Of a stretch of DNA of 21,402 bases, positions 7,615 to 14,722 are shown one piece after another. The notes beneath the pieces are model-generated. The model was not told the DNA's origin and ran no database searches. It saw nothing but the letters and a program-made list of their open reading frames with translations. This stretch comes from Kiloniellaceae bacterium (lineage in GTDB: Bacteria > Pseudomonadota > Alphaproteobacteria > Kiloniellales > Kiloniellaceae), in assembly GCA_028280915.1 (NCBI GenBank), contig JANQKX010000330.1, forward strand, positions 1 through 21,402, written 5' to 3'. The position numbers were made by a program, and so were the translations under genes. The stretch's first letter is position 1. Each line of letters opens with the position of its first letter.

Positions 7615-8937
7615 ATGCCCCCTTCCCAACTCTATGAGCGCGACGCCGCAGCTCTCTCCCGCCTGCAAAAGCTGAGGTTCTTTCCTCTGGCAGTCACCGG
7701 CGGGGAGGGTTGTTATCTCATCGACGAAACCGGCCGGCGCCTCTTGGACTTTTCGGCGTCCTGGGGCGCGGCCAGCCTGGGCCATGGCCATCCGGCCTTT
7801 TGCAACGCCGTGGCCCGTGCCTGCCGGGAACAAGCGGGCGCCAGCACCCTTTCGGCCGCCAACCGCCCCGCCATCGAACTGGCCGAGGCCTTGCTGGCCC
7901 GGGTTCCTGGCGACGGGGCGCGCCGGGTGTGGCTGGGCCACTCGGGCTCCGACGCCAACGAGACCGTGGCGCGGGCCGTGGTCGCCGCCACGGGCCGGCC
8001 GCGCATTCTGTCCTTCGCCGGCGCCTATCACGGCGGCACCGCCGGCTCCATGGCCATTTCCGCTCATTCCGTGCAAAGCCACGCGGAAAAGGCCGCCGGC
8101 CTGGAGATCATCCCCTATCCCAACCCCTATCGTCCGCAAGGGGGCGACCCCGCGGGCCAAGCCATCATCGACGACCTGGAAACAGCCTTCGCCGGCCCCT
8201 GTCCGCCCGGCGAGGTCGCGGCCCTCTTCATCGAGCCCATCCAGTCGGACGGCGGCCTGATCGTGCCGCCCACGGGCTTCATGGCACGCCTCGCCGACAT
8301 CTGCCGTGCCCACGGCATTTTGGTGGTCAGCGACGAAGTGAAGGTGGGTCTGGGCCGCTCGGGCCGCTTTAGCTGTATCGAACACGAAGAGGTCACGCCC
8401 GACATCATCGTCTTGGGCAAGGGTCTGGGTGGCGGCCTGCCCCTCTCGGCGGTGATCGGCCCGGCCTCCATTCTGGATTTCGCCAGCAGCTTTGCCATGC
8501 AGACCCTGCACGGCAATCCCATCTGCGCCCACGCCGGCCTGGCGGTGCTGAAAACCCTGGATCATGACAATCTCATGGCCAACGTCGCGGAGGTGGGCGC
8601 CTACCTCATGGCCCGGCTCGCCGCCCTGGCCCGGCGTCACCAAGCCGTGGGCGACGTTCGCGGTCGGGGTCTGGCCATCGGCGTGGAACTGGTCACGGAC
8701 CGGGAATCCAAGGCGCCGGCCGCCGCCCTCACCGCCAAGGTGGTGTACCGGGCCTTCGAGCTGGGACTGGTGCTCTACTACGTGGGCATGACCTCCAACG
8801 TGCTGGAGATGACGCCGCCATTGATTCTCTCCCAGGCCCAAGCGGACGAAGCCGTCGCGATCCTGGATCAAGCCATCGGCGACGCGGCCGCCGGCCGGGT
8901 CAGCGACGCGGCGGTGGCCGCCTTTGAGGGCTGGTAA
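7615..8937 (+). CDS. Class III PLP-dependent aminotransferase
   Basis: This 440-residue enzyme transfers an omega-amino group to a 2-oxo acid, usually pyruvate or 2-oxoglutarate. Fold type I class III motifs are in order: LDFSASWGAASLGHGHP (44-60), GSDANE (111-116), AGAYHGG (135-141), FIEPIQSDGG (205-214), SDEVKVGLGRSG (239-250, D240 contacting the pyridine nitrogen) and VLGKGLGGGLPL (267-278), with K269 as the PLP lysine. ATG 7615 follows GAGGAGG at 7601-7607 with 7-nt spacing. The in-frame extension upstream to 7432 is rejected because it overlaps the hydrolase. In the putrescine Puu pathway a class III enzyme, PuuE, acts after gamma-glutamyl removal. An equivalent role here on an omega-amino acid is inference. 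Ornithine, taurine or beta-alanine transaminases are alternatives. Confidence 0.92.
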   Translation: MPPSQLYERDAAALSRLQKLRFFPLAVTGGEGCYLIDETGRRLLDFSASWGAASLGHGHPAFCNAVARACREQAGASTLSAANRPAIELAEALLARVPGDGARRVWLGHSGSDANETVARAVVAATGRPRILSFAGAYHGGTAGSMAISAHSVQSHAEKAAGLEIIPYPNPYRPQGGDPAGQAIIDDLETAFAGPCPPGEVAALFIEPIQSDGGLIVPPTGFMARLADICRAHGILVVSDEVKVGLGRSGRFSCIEHEEVTPDIIVLGKGLGGGLPLSAVIGPASILDFASSFAMQTLHGNPICAHAGLAVLKTLDHDNLMANVAEVGAYLMARLAALARRHQAVGDVRGRGLAIGVELVTDRESKAPAAALTAKVVYRAFELGLVLYYVGMTSNVLEMTPPLILSQAQADEAVAILDQAIGDAAAGRVSDAAVAAFEGW

Positions 8938-9011
8938 TCGGCTTCGCCACGCCGCCCTTTCGCACAAAATTTCCATGGTCTGAGAAGCCCGGGCGGATCA
9001 TACTGCCCCAC

Positions 9012-9060
9012 GCAAAATCAATACTGCTGCAAAATCAATATTGCTGCAAAATCAATAACC
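9012..9060. repeat. Three tandem copies of a 17-bp repeat upstream of the flavoenzyme gene
   Basis: The copies are GCAAAATCAATACTGCT (9012-9028), GCAAAATCAATATTGCT (9029-9045, one difference) and a truncated GCAAAATCAATAACC (9046-9060). Period is exactly 17 bp. The block fills the end of the 136-bp gap between aminotransferase and flavoenzyme genes and stops at the latter's ribosome binding site. It is AT-rich in a GC-rich neighbourhood. It could be a set of regulator-binding iterons, or a slippage-derived spacer that affects translation. Confidence 0.9.
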
Positions 9061-9073
9061 AGGAATGACCCAA

Positions 9074-11131
9074 ATGGCCCGCGATCCCCGTTTTGATATC
9101 CTCTTCGAGCCCGTGCAAATCGGCCCTGTCACCAGCAAGAACCGCTTTTACCAAGTGCCCCATTGCAATGGCATGGGCTATGGCCTCCCGATGGGCCTGG
9201 CGGCCATGCGCGGCGTGAAGGCGGAAGGGGGCTGGGGCGTGGTCTGTACCGAGGAGGTGGAGATTCACCCCACCTCCGACGTGACCCCGGCCTTCGAAGG
9301 GCGCCTTTGGGACGATAGCGACATTCCGGCCCTCGCCCTGATGACCGAAGCCGTGCACGCCCACGGGTCCCTTGCCGGCCTGGAACTGGTGCACAACGGC
9401 CATCACTCGCCGAACCGCTATAGCCGGGTGCCCCCCATCGCCCCCTCGGCCATGGCCGTGGATACCTATGACCCGGTACAGGCCCGCGCCATGGACAAGG
9501 CCGACATCCGCGCCTTTCGACAATGGCATCGCGACGCCGCCCTGCGCGGCAAGCAGGCCGGATTCGACATTATCTATGTTTATGCCGGGCACAATCTTTG
9601 CCTGCCCATGCATTTCATCGCCAAGCGCTACAACGACCGCACGGACGAATACGGTGGCAGCCTGGAAAACCGGGTGCGCCTGTTTCGTGAACTGATCGAG
9701 GACACCAAGGAAGCGGTCGGCAACAGCTGTGCCGTGGCGGTGCGCTTCGCCGTGGACGAACTGCTCGGCCCCGACGGCATCACCGCCCAGGACGAGGGTC
9801 GGGAAGTGGTGGAAATGCTCGCCGAGATGCCCGACCTCTGGGACGTGAACGTCAGCGACTGGTCCAACGATTCCCTCACCTCCCGCTTCGGCGAGGAAGG
9901 CAATCAGGAATCCTATGTCGGCTTCGTGAAGTCCCTCACCAGCAAGCCCGTGGTCGGGGTGGGCCGCTTCACTTCCCCCGACGCCATGGTGTCGCAGATC
10001 CGCCGCGGCGTCCTGGACATGATCGGCGCCGCGCGCCCCTCCATCGCCGATCCCTTCCTGCCGAAAAAGCTGGAGGAAGGCCGCATCGAGGAAATCCGCG
10101 AATGCATCGGCTGCAACATCTGTGTTTCCGGGGACATGCAGTGCGTTCCCATCCGCTGCACGCAAAACCCCACCATGGGCGAGGAGTGGCGCCGGGGCTG
10201 GCATCCGGAAAAAATCGCCCCCAAGGGTTCGGACGACAGCGTGCTGGTGGTGGGCGCCGGCCCGGCCGGGCTGGAGTGTAGCCTGGCCCTGGCCAAGCGG
10301 GGCTACGAAGTTACCCTGGCCGAAGCGGGGGCAGAACTGGGCGGCCGGGTCACCTGTGAGAGCCAGCTGCCCGGCCTCTCCCAATGGGCCCGGGTGCGCG
10401 ACTACCGGGTGGGCCGCCTGCAGGAAATGGCCAATGTCTCCATCTACCGGGAAAGCCCCTTGAGCGCCCCGGACGTGCGGGACTTCGGCTTTGCCCGGGT
10501 GATCATCGCCACCGGCGCCAGCTGGCGCCGGGACGGCCTGGGCCGGGCCTTGCGCGCGCCCCTGCCCGGGCTGGACCAGACCACCGTCTACACCCGCGAC
10601 GACCTCATGGCGGGCGGCGTGGTCGGAGACCACCTGGTGGTTTACGATGACGACCACTATTACATGGGCGGCGTGCTGGCGGAAAAACTCATCGCCGAGG
10701 GCCACCGGGTGACCTTGGTGACGCCGGCGGCCATGGCATCGGCCTGGACGGAAAACACCCTGGAGCAGCACCACATCCAATCCCGCCTGCTGAGCCTGGG
10801 CGTGGAGATCATCGTCAGCCACCGGCTCAGCGGGCTGGAAAAAGGCGCCGCCCGGGTCACTTGCGTTTATTCCGAGCGGGACAAGGCAATCGCCTGCGAC
10901 GGCGTGGTCCTGGTGACGGAACGGCTGCCCAAGGACGGGCTGTACCGGGAGCTGGCCGACAACCCCGACGGCTTGACCCAGGCGGGCATCACCTCTCTGC
11001 GGGCCATCGGCGACTGTTACGCGCCGGCCACCGTTGCCGCCGCGGTCTACGGCGGGCATCTGGCCGCCCGGGAGCTGGACGACCCCAGCCCCGAGCCGGT
11101 GCCCTTCCTGCGCGAACCCCGGCGTTTGTAG
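9074..11131 (+). CDS. TMADH/dimethylamine/histamine dehydrogenase-family FMN, 4Fe-4S flavoprotein
   Basis: This 685-residue enzyme of the trimethylamine dehydrogenase family oxidises an amine, releasing an aldehyde or demethylated amine and passing electrons via FMN and a 4Fe-4S cluster. The N-terminus MARDPRFDILFEP closely resembles TMADH as I remember it. C31 in FYQVPHCNG matches the cysteine that covalently binds FMN. Y170, H173 and D266 match the catalytic Tyr, His and Asp. Cluster cysteines are C344, C347, C350 and C362. A second nucleotide-binding domain starts at VVGAGPAG (392-399). Two of three aromatic-box residues are replaced: TMADH Tyr60 is E61 and Trp355 is D354, while W263 is kept. 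ATG 9074 is preferred over ATG 9065, because AGGA lies 9 nt before the former but directly touches the latter. It is probably the last gene of the operon. The substrate is likely a charged or secondary amine (inference). N-methylproline demethylases and dienoyl-CoA reductases are relatives. Confidence 0.92.
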   Translation: MARDPRFDILFEPVQIGPVTSKNRFYQVPHCNGMGYGLPMGLAAMRGVKAEGGWGVVCTEEVEIHPTSDVTPAFEGRLWDDSDIPALALMTEAVHAHGSLAGLELVHNGHHSPNRYSRVPPIAPSAMAVDTYDPVQARAMDKADIRAFRQWHRDAALRGKQAGFDIIYVYAGHNLCLPMHFIAKRYNDRTDEYGGSLENRVRLFRELIEDTKEAVGNSCAVAVRFAVDELLGPDGITAQDEGREVVEMLAEMPDLWDVNVSDWSNDSLTSRFGEEGNQESYVGFVKSLTSKPVVGVGRFTSPDAMVSQIRRGVLDMIGAARPSIADPFLPKKLEEGRIEEIRECIGCNICVSGDMQCVPIRCTQNPTMGEEWRRGWHPEKIAPKGSDDSVLVVGAGPAGLECSLALAKRGYEVTLAEAGAELGGRVTCESQLPGLSQWARVRDYRVGRLQEMANVSIYRESPLSAPDVRDFGFARVIIATGASWRRDGLGRALRAPLPGLDQTTVYTRDDLMAGGVVGDHLVVYDDDHYYMGGVLAEKLIAEGHRVTLVTPAAMASAWTENTLEQHHIQSRLLSLGVEIIVSHRLSGLEKGAARVTCVYSERDKAIACDGVVLVTERLPKDGLYRELADNPDGLTQAGITSLRAIGDCYAPATVAAAVYGGHLAARELDDPSPEPVPFLREPRRL

Positions 11132-11232
11132 CGGAGGTGCAAGAAAGAAGTCCAGAAGCCGGCCCGGGATGAAGTGGCTTTGACACAATCGTTCGCTAGG
11201 ATGAGTTGGCTAGATTTTATGAGGAGTCCCCT

Positions 11233-12825
11233 ATGAGAGTCTTCCGCGCCATCCTTGTTGCCGCCATGATCCTCGGCCCCCTGTCGGCGACGGCCGAGAC
11301 GCTGACCATCCTGCACACCAACGATGTGCACAGCCGGATCGAGCCCATCAACAAGTACGGCAGCACCTGCTCGGCCGAGGACCTGGCGGCGGACAAATGC
11401 CTGGGCGGCTCGGCCCGCCTGGCCACGGCCATCGCCGAGGCCCGGGCGGCTTCAGACAACACCATTCTGCTGGACGGCGGCGACCAGTTCCAAGGCTCCT
11501 TGTTTTTCACCCACTACAAGGGCCAGGCCGCCGCCGAGCTTATGAACGCCATGGGTTACGAGGCCATGGTCATCGGCAACCACGAGTTCGACGACGGGAC
11601 GGAGACCCTGCGCCGCTTCATCGACGCGGTGGACTTCCCGGTGCTTTTGGCCAACGCGGACGTCTCCCAGGATCCCCACCTGGCCGATGTGGTGGCAGGC
11701 ACGGCGGTGATCGAAAAGGGCGGCCATAAAATCGGCATCATCGGCGTGGCGCCCGTGGATACCTTGGAGGTTTCCAAGGCCGGCCAGGACGTCGTCTTTT
11801 TTGATCCGGTCCCGGCGGTCCAAGAAGCGGTGGAAAAGCTTCAGGTGCAAGGCATTGATCGGATCATTCTGCTCAGCCATTCCGGCCTGTCCGAGGAATT
11901 GCGCATCGCCGAGAACGTGGAGGGCCTCGACGTGATCGTCGGCGGCCATTCCCACAGCCTTCTGTCCAACAGCGATAAGCGCGCCAGCGGCCCCTATCCC
12001 ATCTGGGTGGACAGCCCCAACGGCGGGCGCACCGCCGTGGTCCAGGCCGGCTCCAACGGGACCCATCTGGGCCGCCTGGAAGTCACCTTCGATGACAACG
12101 GCAACGTGGTGGAGGCGGTGGGCGACCCCATTCCCATCGCCGCCGCGGTGGCGGAAGACCCAACCATCAAAGCCCGCGTGGCCGAACTGTCCCAACCCCT
12201 GGACGACCTGCGCCGCCAAGTGGTCGCCCAAACCACGGACCGGATCGACGGCCAGCGCCAGACCTGCCGGACGGTGGAATGCCAGATGGGCAACCTGGTC
12301 ACCGACGCCATGCTGGACAGGGTCCGTGATCAGGGCATTACCATCGCCATCACCAACAGCGGCGGCCTGCGCGCCTCCATCGATCCGGGCGAGATCACCA
12401 TGGGCGAGATCCTGACCGTGCTGCCCTTCCAGAACACCCTTTCCACCTTCCAGCTCAGCGGCGCTGACATCATCACGTCCCTGGAATCCGGTGTCAGTCA
12501 GATCGAGCACGGCCGGGGCCGCTTCCCCCAAGTGGCGGGCCTGCGCTTTACGGTCGACACTCAAAAAGAACCCAACCAGGGCCGCGTCTCGGACGTGCGG
12601 GTACAAAAAGACGGGGCTTGGGTCCCCATCGATCCCGCGGCCATCTATGGCGTCGTCTCCAACAACTTCCTGCGCGGCGGCGGAGACGGCTATGTGATCT
12701 TCGACGAAAACGCCATCAACCCCTACGACCACGGCCCCAACCTGGAGCAAGTGGTGGTCGACTACCTAAGAAACCTGGATCAGCCCTACGAACCGTTTAT
12801 CGAGGGACGGATCCAGGTGCGCTAG
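11233..12825 (+). CDS. Periplasmic 5'-nucleotidase/2',3'-cyclic phosphodiesterase family protein (UshA-like)
   Basis: This 530-residue exported metallophosphoesterase dephosphorylates nucleotides, releasing nucleoside and phosphate outside the cytoplasm. The signal peptide MRVFRAILVAAMILG is probably cleaved near residue 21. The N-terminal calcineurin-like domain shows LTILHTNDVHSR (24-35), LDGGDQFQGS (80-89), IGNHEFDDG (114-122) and GGHSHS. The C-terminal substrate domain shows GNLVTDAMLD, TNSGGLRASI and SNNFLRGGGDGY. Length is normal for UshA-type enzymes. ATG 11233 has GAGGAG 6 nt upstream, which is much better than the in-frame ATG at 11206. It lies 101 nt after the flavoenzyme gene and probably has its own promoter, but none is convincing. 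Its stop codon TAG is the first three bases of a palindromic element. Phosphate or nucleoside scavenging is the expected role. Confidence 0.93.
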   Translation: MRVFRAILVAAMILGPLSATAETLTILHTNDVHSRIEPINKYGSTCSAEDLAADKCLGGSARLATAIAEARAASDNTILLDGGDQFQGSLFFTHYKGQAAAELMNAMGYEAMVIGNHEFDDGTETLRRFIDAVDFPVLLANADVSQDPHLADVVAGTAVIEKGGHKIGIIGVAPVDTLEVSKAGQDVVFFDPVPAVQEAVEKLQVQGIDRIILLSHSGLSEELRIAENVEGLDVIVGGHSHSLLSNSDKRASGPYPIWVDSPNGGRTAVVQAGSNGTHLGRLEVTFDDNGNVVEAVGDPIPIAAAVAEDPTIKARVAELSQPLDDLRRQVVAQTTDRIDGQRQTCRTVECQMGNLVTDAMLDRVRDQGITIAITNSGGLRASIDPGEITMGEILTVLPFQNTLSTFQLSGADIITSLESGVSQIEHGRGRFPQVAGLRFTVDTQKEPNQGRVSDVRVQKDGAWVPIDPAAIYGVVSNNFLRGGGDGYVIFDENAINPYDHGPNLEQVVVDYLRNLDQPYEPFIEGRIQVR

Positions 12826-12874
12826 AGCAAACACAGATCAGGTGCGTACGCACCTGGCCTGTTGTTTCGCTCTA
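12823..12874. repeat. Palindromic element 1 (TAGAGC...GCTCTA)
   Basis: A 52-bp imperfect palindrome begins with TAGAGC (12823-12828) and ends with GCTCTA (12869-12874). Its core is AGGTGCGTACGCACCT, a perfect 16-bp palindrome. The arms between (AAACACAG and CTGTTGTTT) are mostly complementary. The first three bases are the stop codon of the nucleotidase gene. It may act as a transcription terminator for that gene, but I see no T-run. It shares both ends with the next element. Confidence 0.85.
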
Positions 12875-12887
12875 AGTCATTAAAGTT

Positions 12888-12949
12888 TAGAGCGGACCTC
12901 AGACCAATTGGATCGTAAAACGATTCCAATTGGTCTGAGGCCAGCTCTA
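12888..12949. repeat. Palindromic element 2 (TAGAGC...GCTCTA)
   Basis: A 62-bp palindrome starts 13 bp after element 1, again with TAGAGC (12888-12893) and GCTCTA (12944-12949) ends. The inner hairpin (12897-12940) pairs CCTCAGACCAATTGGA with TCCAATTGGTCTGAGG, then TCG with CGA around a TAAAA loop, with one bulged base. That is 19 bp of stem. The inner sequence is unlike element 1, but the ends are the same. This suggests small palindromic repeats of the REP/BIME or alphaproteobacterial intergenic type. Confidence 0.88.
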
Positions 12950-13111
12950 GGGGCTTCACAGCTCGACATCTGGTCCGGGTTGGCGTTGGCCGAGCGGCTG
13001 CACTTCAGGCTGGCGGAGGCACGTTGGCCCGCCGCCACGGCCCAGGCGTCGCATACCGAAAACTCCAGACGGCCAATCTTTAGGCCTATGAAAGGGAGCA
13101 GGCAGCGCCTG
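12950..13111. other. Intergenic stretch with no recognised gene
   Basis: About 160 bp between palindromic element 2 and the end of the rhodanese gene. Open frames cross it on both strands but none has a recognisable domain, SD or conserved start. I see no RNA gene or terminator in it. Confidence 0.6.
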
Positions 13112-13564
13112 TCACGGGGTGACCGGCAGGCCTTTGGCGAGCCAGCCAGCCCCGGCTTGGGAGCCGTACATGCCTTCGGAGACATCCAGGATGGTCTCAT
13201 AGCCCATCTGGGCCAGTATCTGCGACATGCGGCCCGAGCGGTTGCCGCTGGCGCAGATGAGGGCGATGGGCGCGGCCTTGTTCCCCTTCACCCGCGCATC
13301 CAAACGTTCAAAAAAGCCCTCGATGTGCATGCTGTTTTGGAATGCCATCTCGGGACTGCCGCTCTGGTCCCATTCCTGGGATGTGCGCACGTCCACCAGC
13401 AGGATTTCCCCCGCCTCGGCCCGCGCCGCCGCCTCTTCCGCGGAGATGGCGGTGATCGTCTGGGCAAAAGCCGGGACCTGGGCTGCCAGAACCAGCAACA
13501 GGACCAGACCGAGCGTTAATAATACTGCCGGCAGCCGGACTGCCTTTTTCATGAGAGCCGCCAC
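13112..13564 (-). CDS. Exported rhodanese-domain protein
   Basis: This 150-residue single-domain rhodanese (sulfurtransferase fold) has a long hydrophobic leader at residues about 8-34, probably cleaved after AFA (34). The domain shows LLVDVRTSQEWDQSG (55-69) and the active-site loop CASGNRS (104-110), with C104 as the persulfide-forming cysteine, then a conserved GMYGSQAGAGW end. Start GTG 13564 has GAGGAG 6 nt upstream. The ATG four codons later lies too far from it. It sits downstream of the HAD and sulfatase genes on the same strand, about 100 nt after the HAD stop. Periplasmic rhodaneses may handle thiosulfate, sulfide or cyanide. A link with sulfate released by the neighbouring sulfatase is speculative. 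Confidence 0.9.
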   Translation of the reverse strand: MAALMKKAVRLPAVLLTLGLVLLLVLAAQVPAFAQTITAISAEEAAARAEAGEILLVDVRTSQEWDQSGSPEMAFQNSMHIEGFFERLDARVKGNKAAPIALICASGNRSGRMSQILAQMGYETILDVSEGMYGSQAGAGWLAKGLPVTP

Positions 13565-13643
13565 GCCTATCTCCTCTTGGCCACCGCTTTACCCAGGGAA
13601 CTTGCGAAAATACACCAAATCATCACGGTGCTGCAAACCAGAG

Positions 13644-13678
13644 CGCCGGCAAAGTGGGGGCCCCTCAGGGGGCCGGCG
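13644..13678 (-). terminator. GC-rich hairpin at the 3' end of the HAD gene
   Basis: On the minus strand a 7-bp outer stem, CGCCGGC with GCCGGCG, encloses a small CCCC-TGA-GGGG stem. The loop of the small stem is the HAD stop codon. There is no T-run, so it may weaken read-through into the rhodanese gene or stabilise the 3' end rather than act as a classical terminator. Confidence 0.35.
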
Positions 13679-14642
13679 GAAAGACCGTCAGCCAGTCGTT
13701 TTTCATGTCGATCACGGTCCAGCCGTCTTGGCCGGCCTTGTCCAGGGCCTTATCCAGGCGGCCCACGTGGGACTCCCGGTCATAGGCCCATTCCCGCTCG
13801 GCGTCCGTGTGGTGCACGAGCAGGGCAAAGCGCGGCCCCGCGCCGGCCGTGGTCCAACTCAGCATCTGCAGGTCCCCGTCCGAGTTACCGCCCGCGAAGA
13901 TCGGCCGCTTGCCGATATGACGTTGAATGCCGATGGGTTTGCCCGCCTTGTCATTGATGAAATTGACCTCCGGCTGGCGCTGGATACTGGGCCCGTCCGG
14001 GCCGTCCACGTATTCCAGCACCATGCTGGACCCGATCACCTGTTCCGGCGGCACCCCATAAACCGGCTCGGTCCAGGCGCGCATGAAGGCGATCCCGCCG
14101 CCCGAGACGATGTATACCTGGAACTCCTTGTCCCTCAGGTAGTCCAGCAATTCCAGCATGGGCTGGTAGACCAGCTCGGTAAAGGGCCGGTCCTTCTCGG
14201 GGTGGCGCGCCTCGGTCAGCCAATCCCGCACCGCCTCCTCGAATTCATCCGGTGTGGTGCCGGCATGGGTGCCCGCTATCAAGGCCAACAATCCCGCCTC
14301 CCCTTGTTCCGCCAAGGCCTCCAGATCACCCGCGGCGGCGGCGGCCAGGGCCGGGTCCTGGGGCGCGCCGGGCTTGGCAATGGCCGCCGACTTGGCCTGG
14401 TCGATGGCGAAAAAAAGCTGGAAGTAAAACGGTTTTTCGGCCCAGAGAGTGCCGTCGTTGTCGAAGACCGCGATCCGGTCCTCGGGCGGGACAAAATCCG
14501 CGGAGTCCGGATCGGCGACCCCATCAATGAAAGCGACGATCGCCGCCTTGGTTGGTCCCTCCTGCCAAGACGGCAAGGAATCGGCCAGAGCGGGCCCAAA
14601 AGTCAGGCCCCATACCAGGCCGGCAACGAGCATACTACGCAT
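13665..14642 (-). CDS. Exported HAD-superfamily phosphatase
   Basis: This 325-residue haloacid-dehalogenase-type hydrolase has a signal peptide (cleavage likely after ALA at residue 20), so it acts in the periplasm. Motif I is AVFDNDGTLW (58-67), with nucleophile D61 and acid/base D63. Motif II is YIVSGGG (177-183), with S180. The motif III lysine is K232 or K235, and motif IV is GGNSDGD (251-257). The insertion between motifs I and II is helical, as in phosphoserine-phosphatase-like members. ATG 14642 follows GGGGTGAAG. It lies 80 nt after the sulfatase gene on the same strand, probably co-transcribed. It is a phosphomonoesterase of unknown substrate. Class C acid phosphatases are a comparable exported HAD group. 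Confidence 0.9.
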   Translation of the reverse strand: MRSMLVAGLVWGLTFGPALADSLPSWQEGPTKAAIVAFIDGVADPDSADFVPPEDRIAVFDNDGTLWAEKPFYFQLFFAIDQAKSAAIAKPGAPQDPALAAAAAGDLEALAEQGEAGLLALIAGTHAGTTPDEFEEAVRDWLTEARHPEKDRPFTELVYQPMLELLDYLRDKEFQVYIVSGGGIAFMRAWTEPVYGVPPEQVIGSSMVLEYVDGPDGPSIQRQPEVNFINDKAGKPIGIQRHIGKRPIFAGGNSDGDLQMLSWTTAGAGPRFALLVHHTDAEREWAYDRESHVGRLDKALDKAGQDGWTVIDMKNDWLTVFPPAP

Positions 14643-14722
14643 GTCTTCACCCCAAGCTCAGAAAGCTGCGGAGGCGCCGCCGAGCCAGCGCCTCCCCTCG
14701 TTAAACACGGACAACCGGCGGC

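Noticed and set aside
9035..11188. A 717-codon open frame on the minus strand opposite the flavoenzyme gene
   Set aside because: It lacks any recognisable domain. Long antisense frames are expected in GC-rich genes, and the + strand frame has a full set of catalytic motifs.
11180..11216. TTGACA at 11180-11185 as the -35 of a nucleotidase promoter
   Set aside because: The best -10-like hexamers (TAGGAT at 11197, TAGATT at 11211) give spacings of 11 and 25 nt, which do not fit.
12880..13200. Short frames crossing the region downstream of the palindromes (12880-13200 minus, 12908-13519 plus)
   Set aside because: No recognisable protein family, no SD, and they overlap the rhodanese gene or the palindrome.
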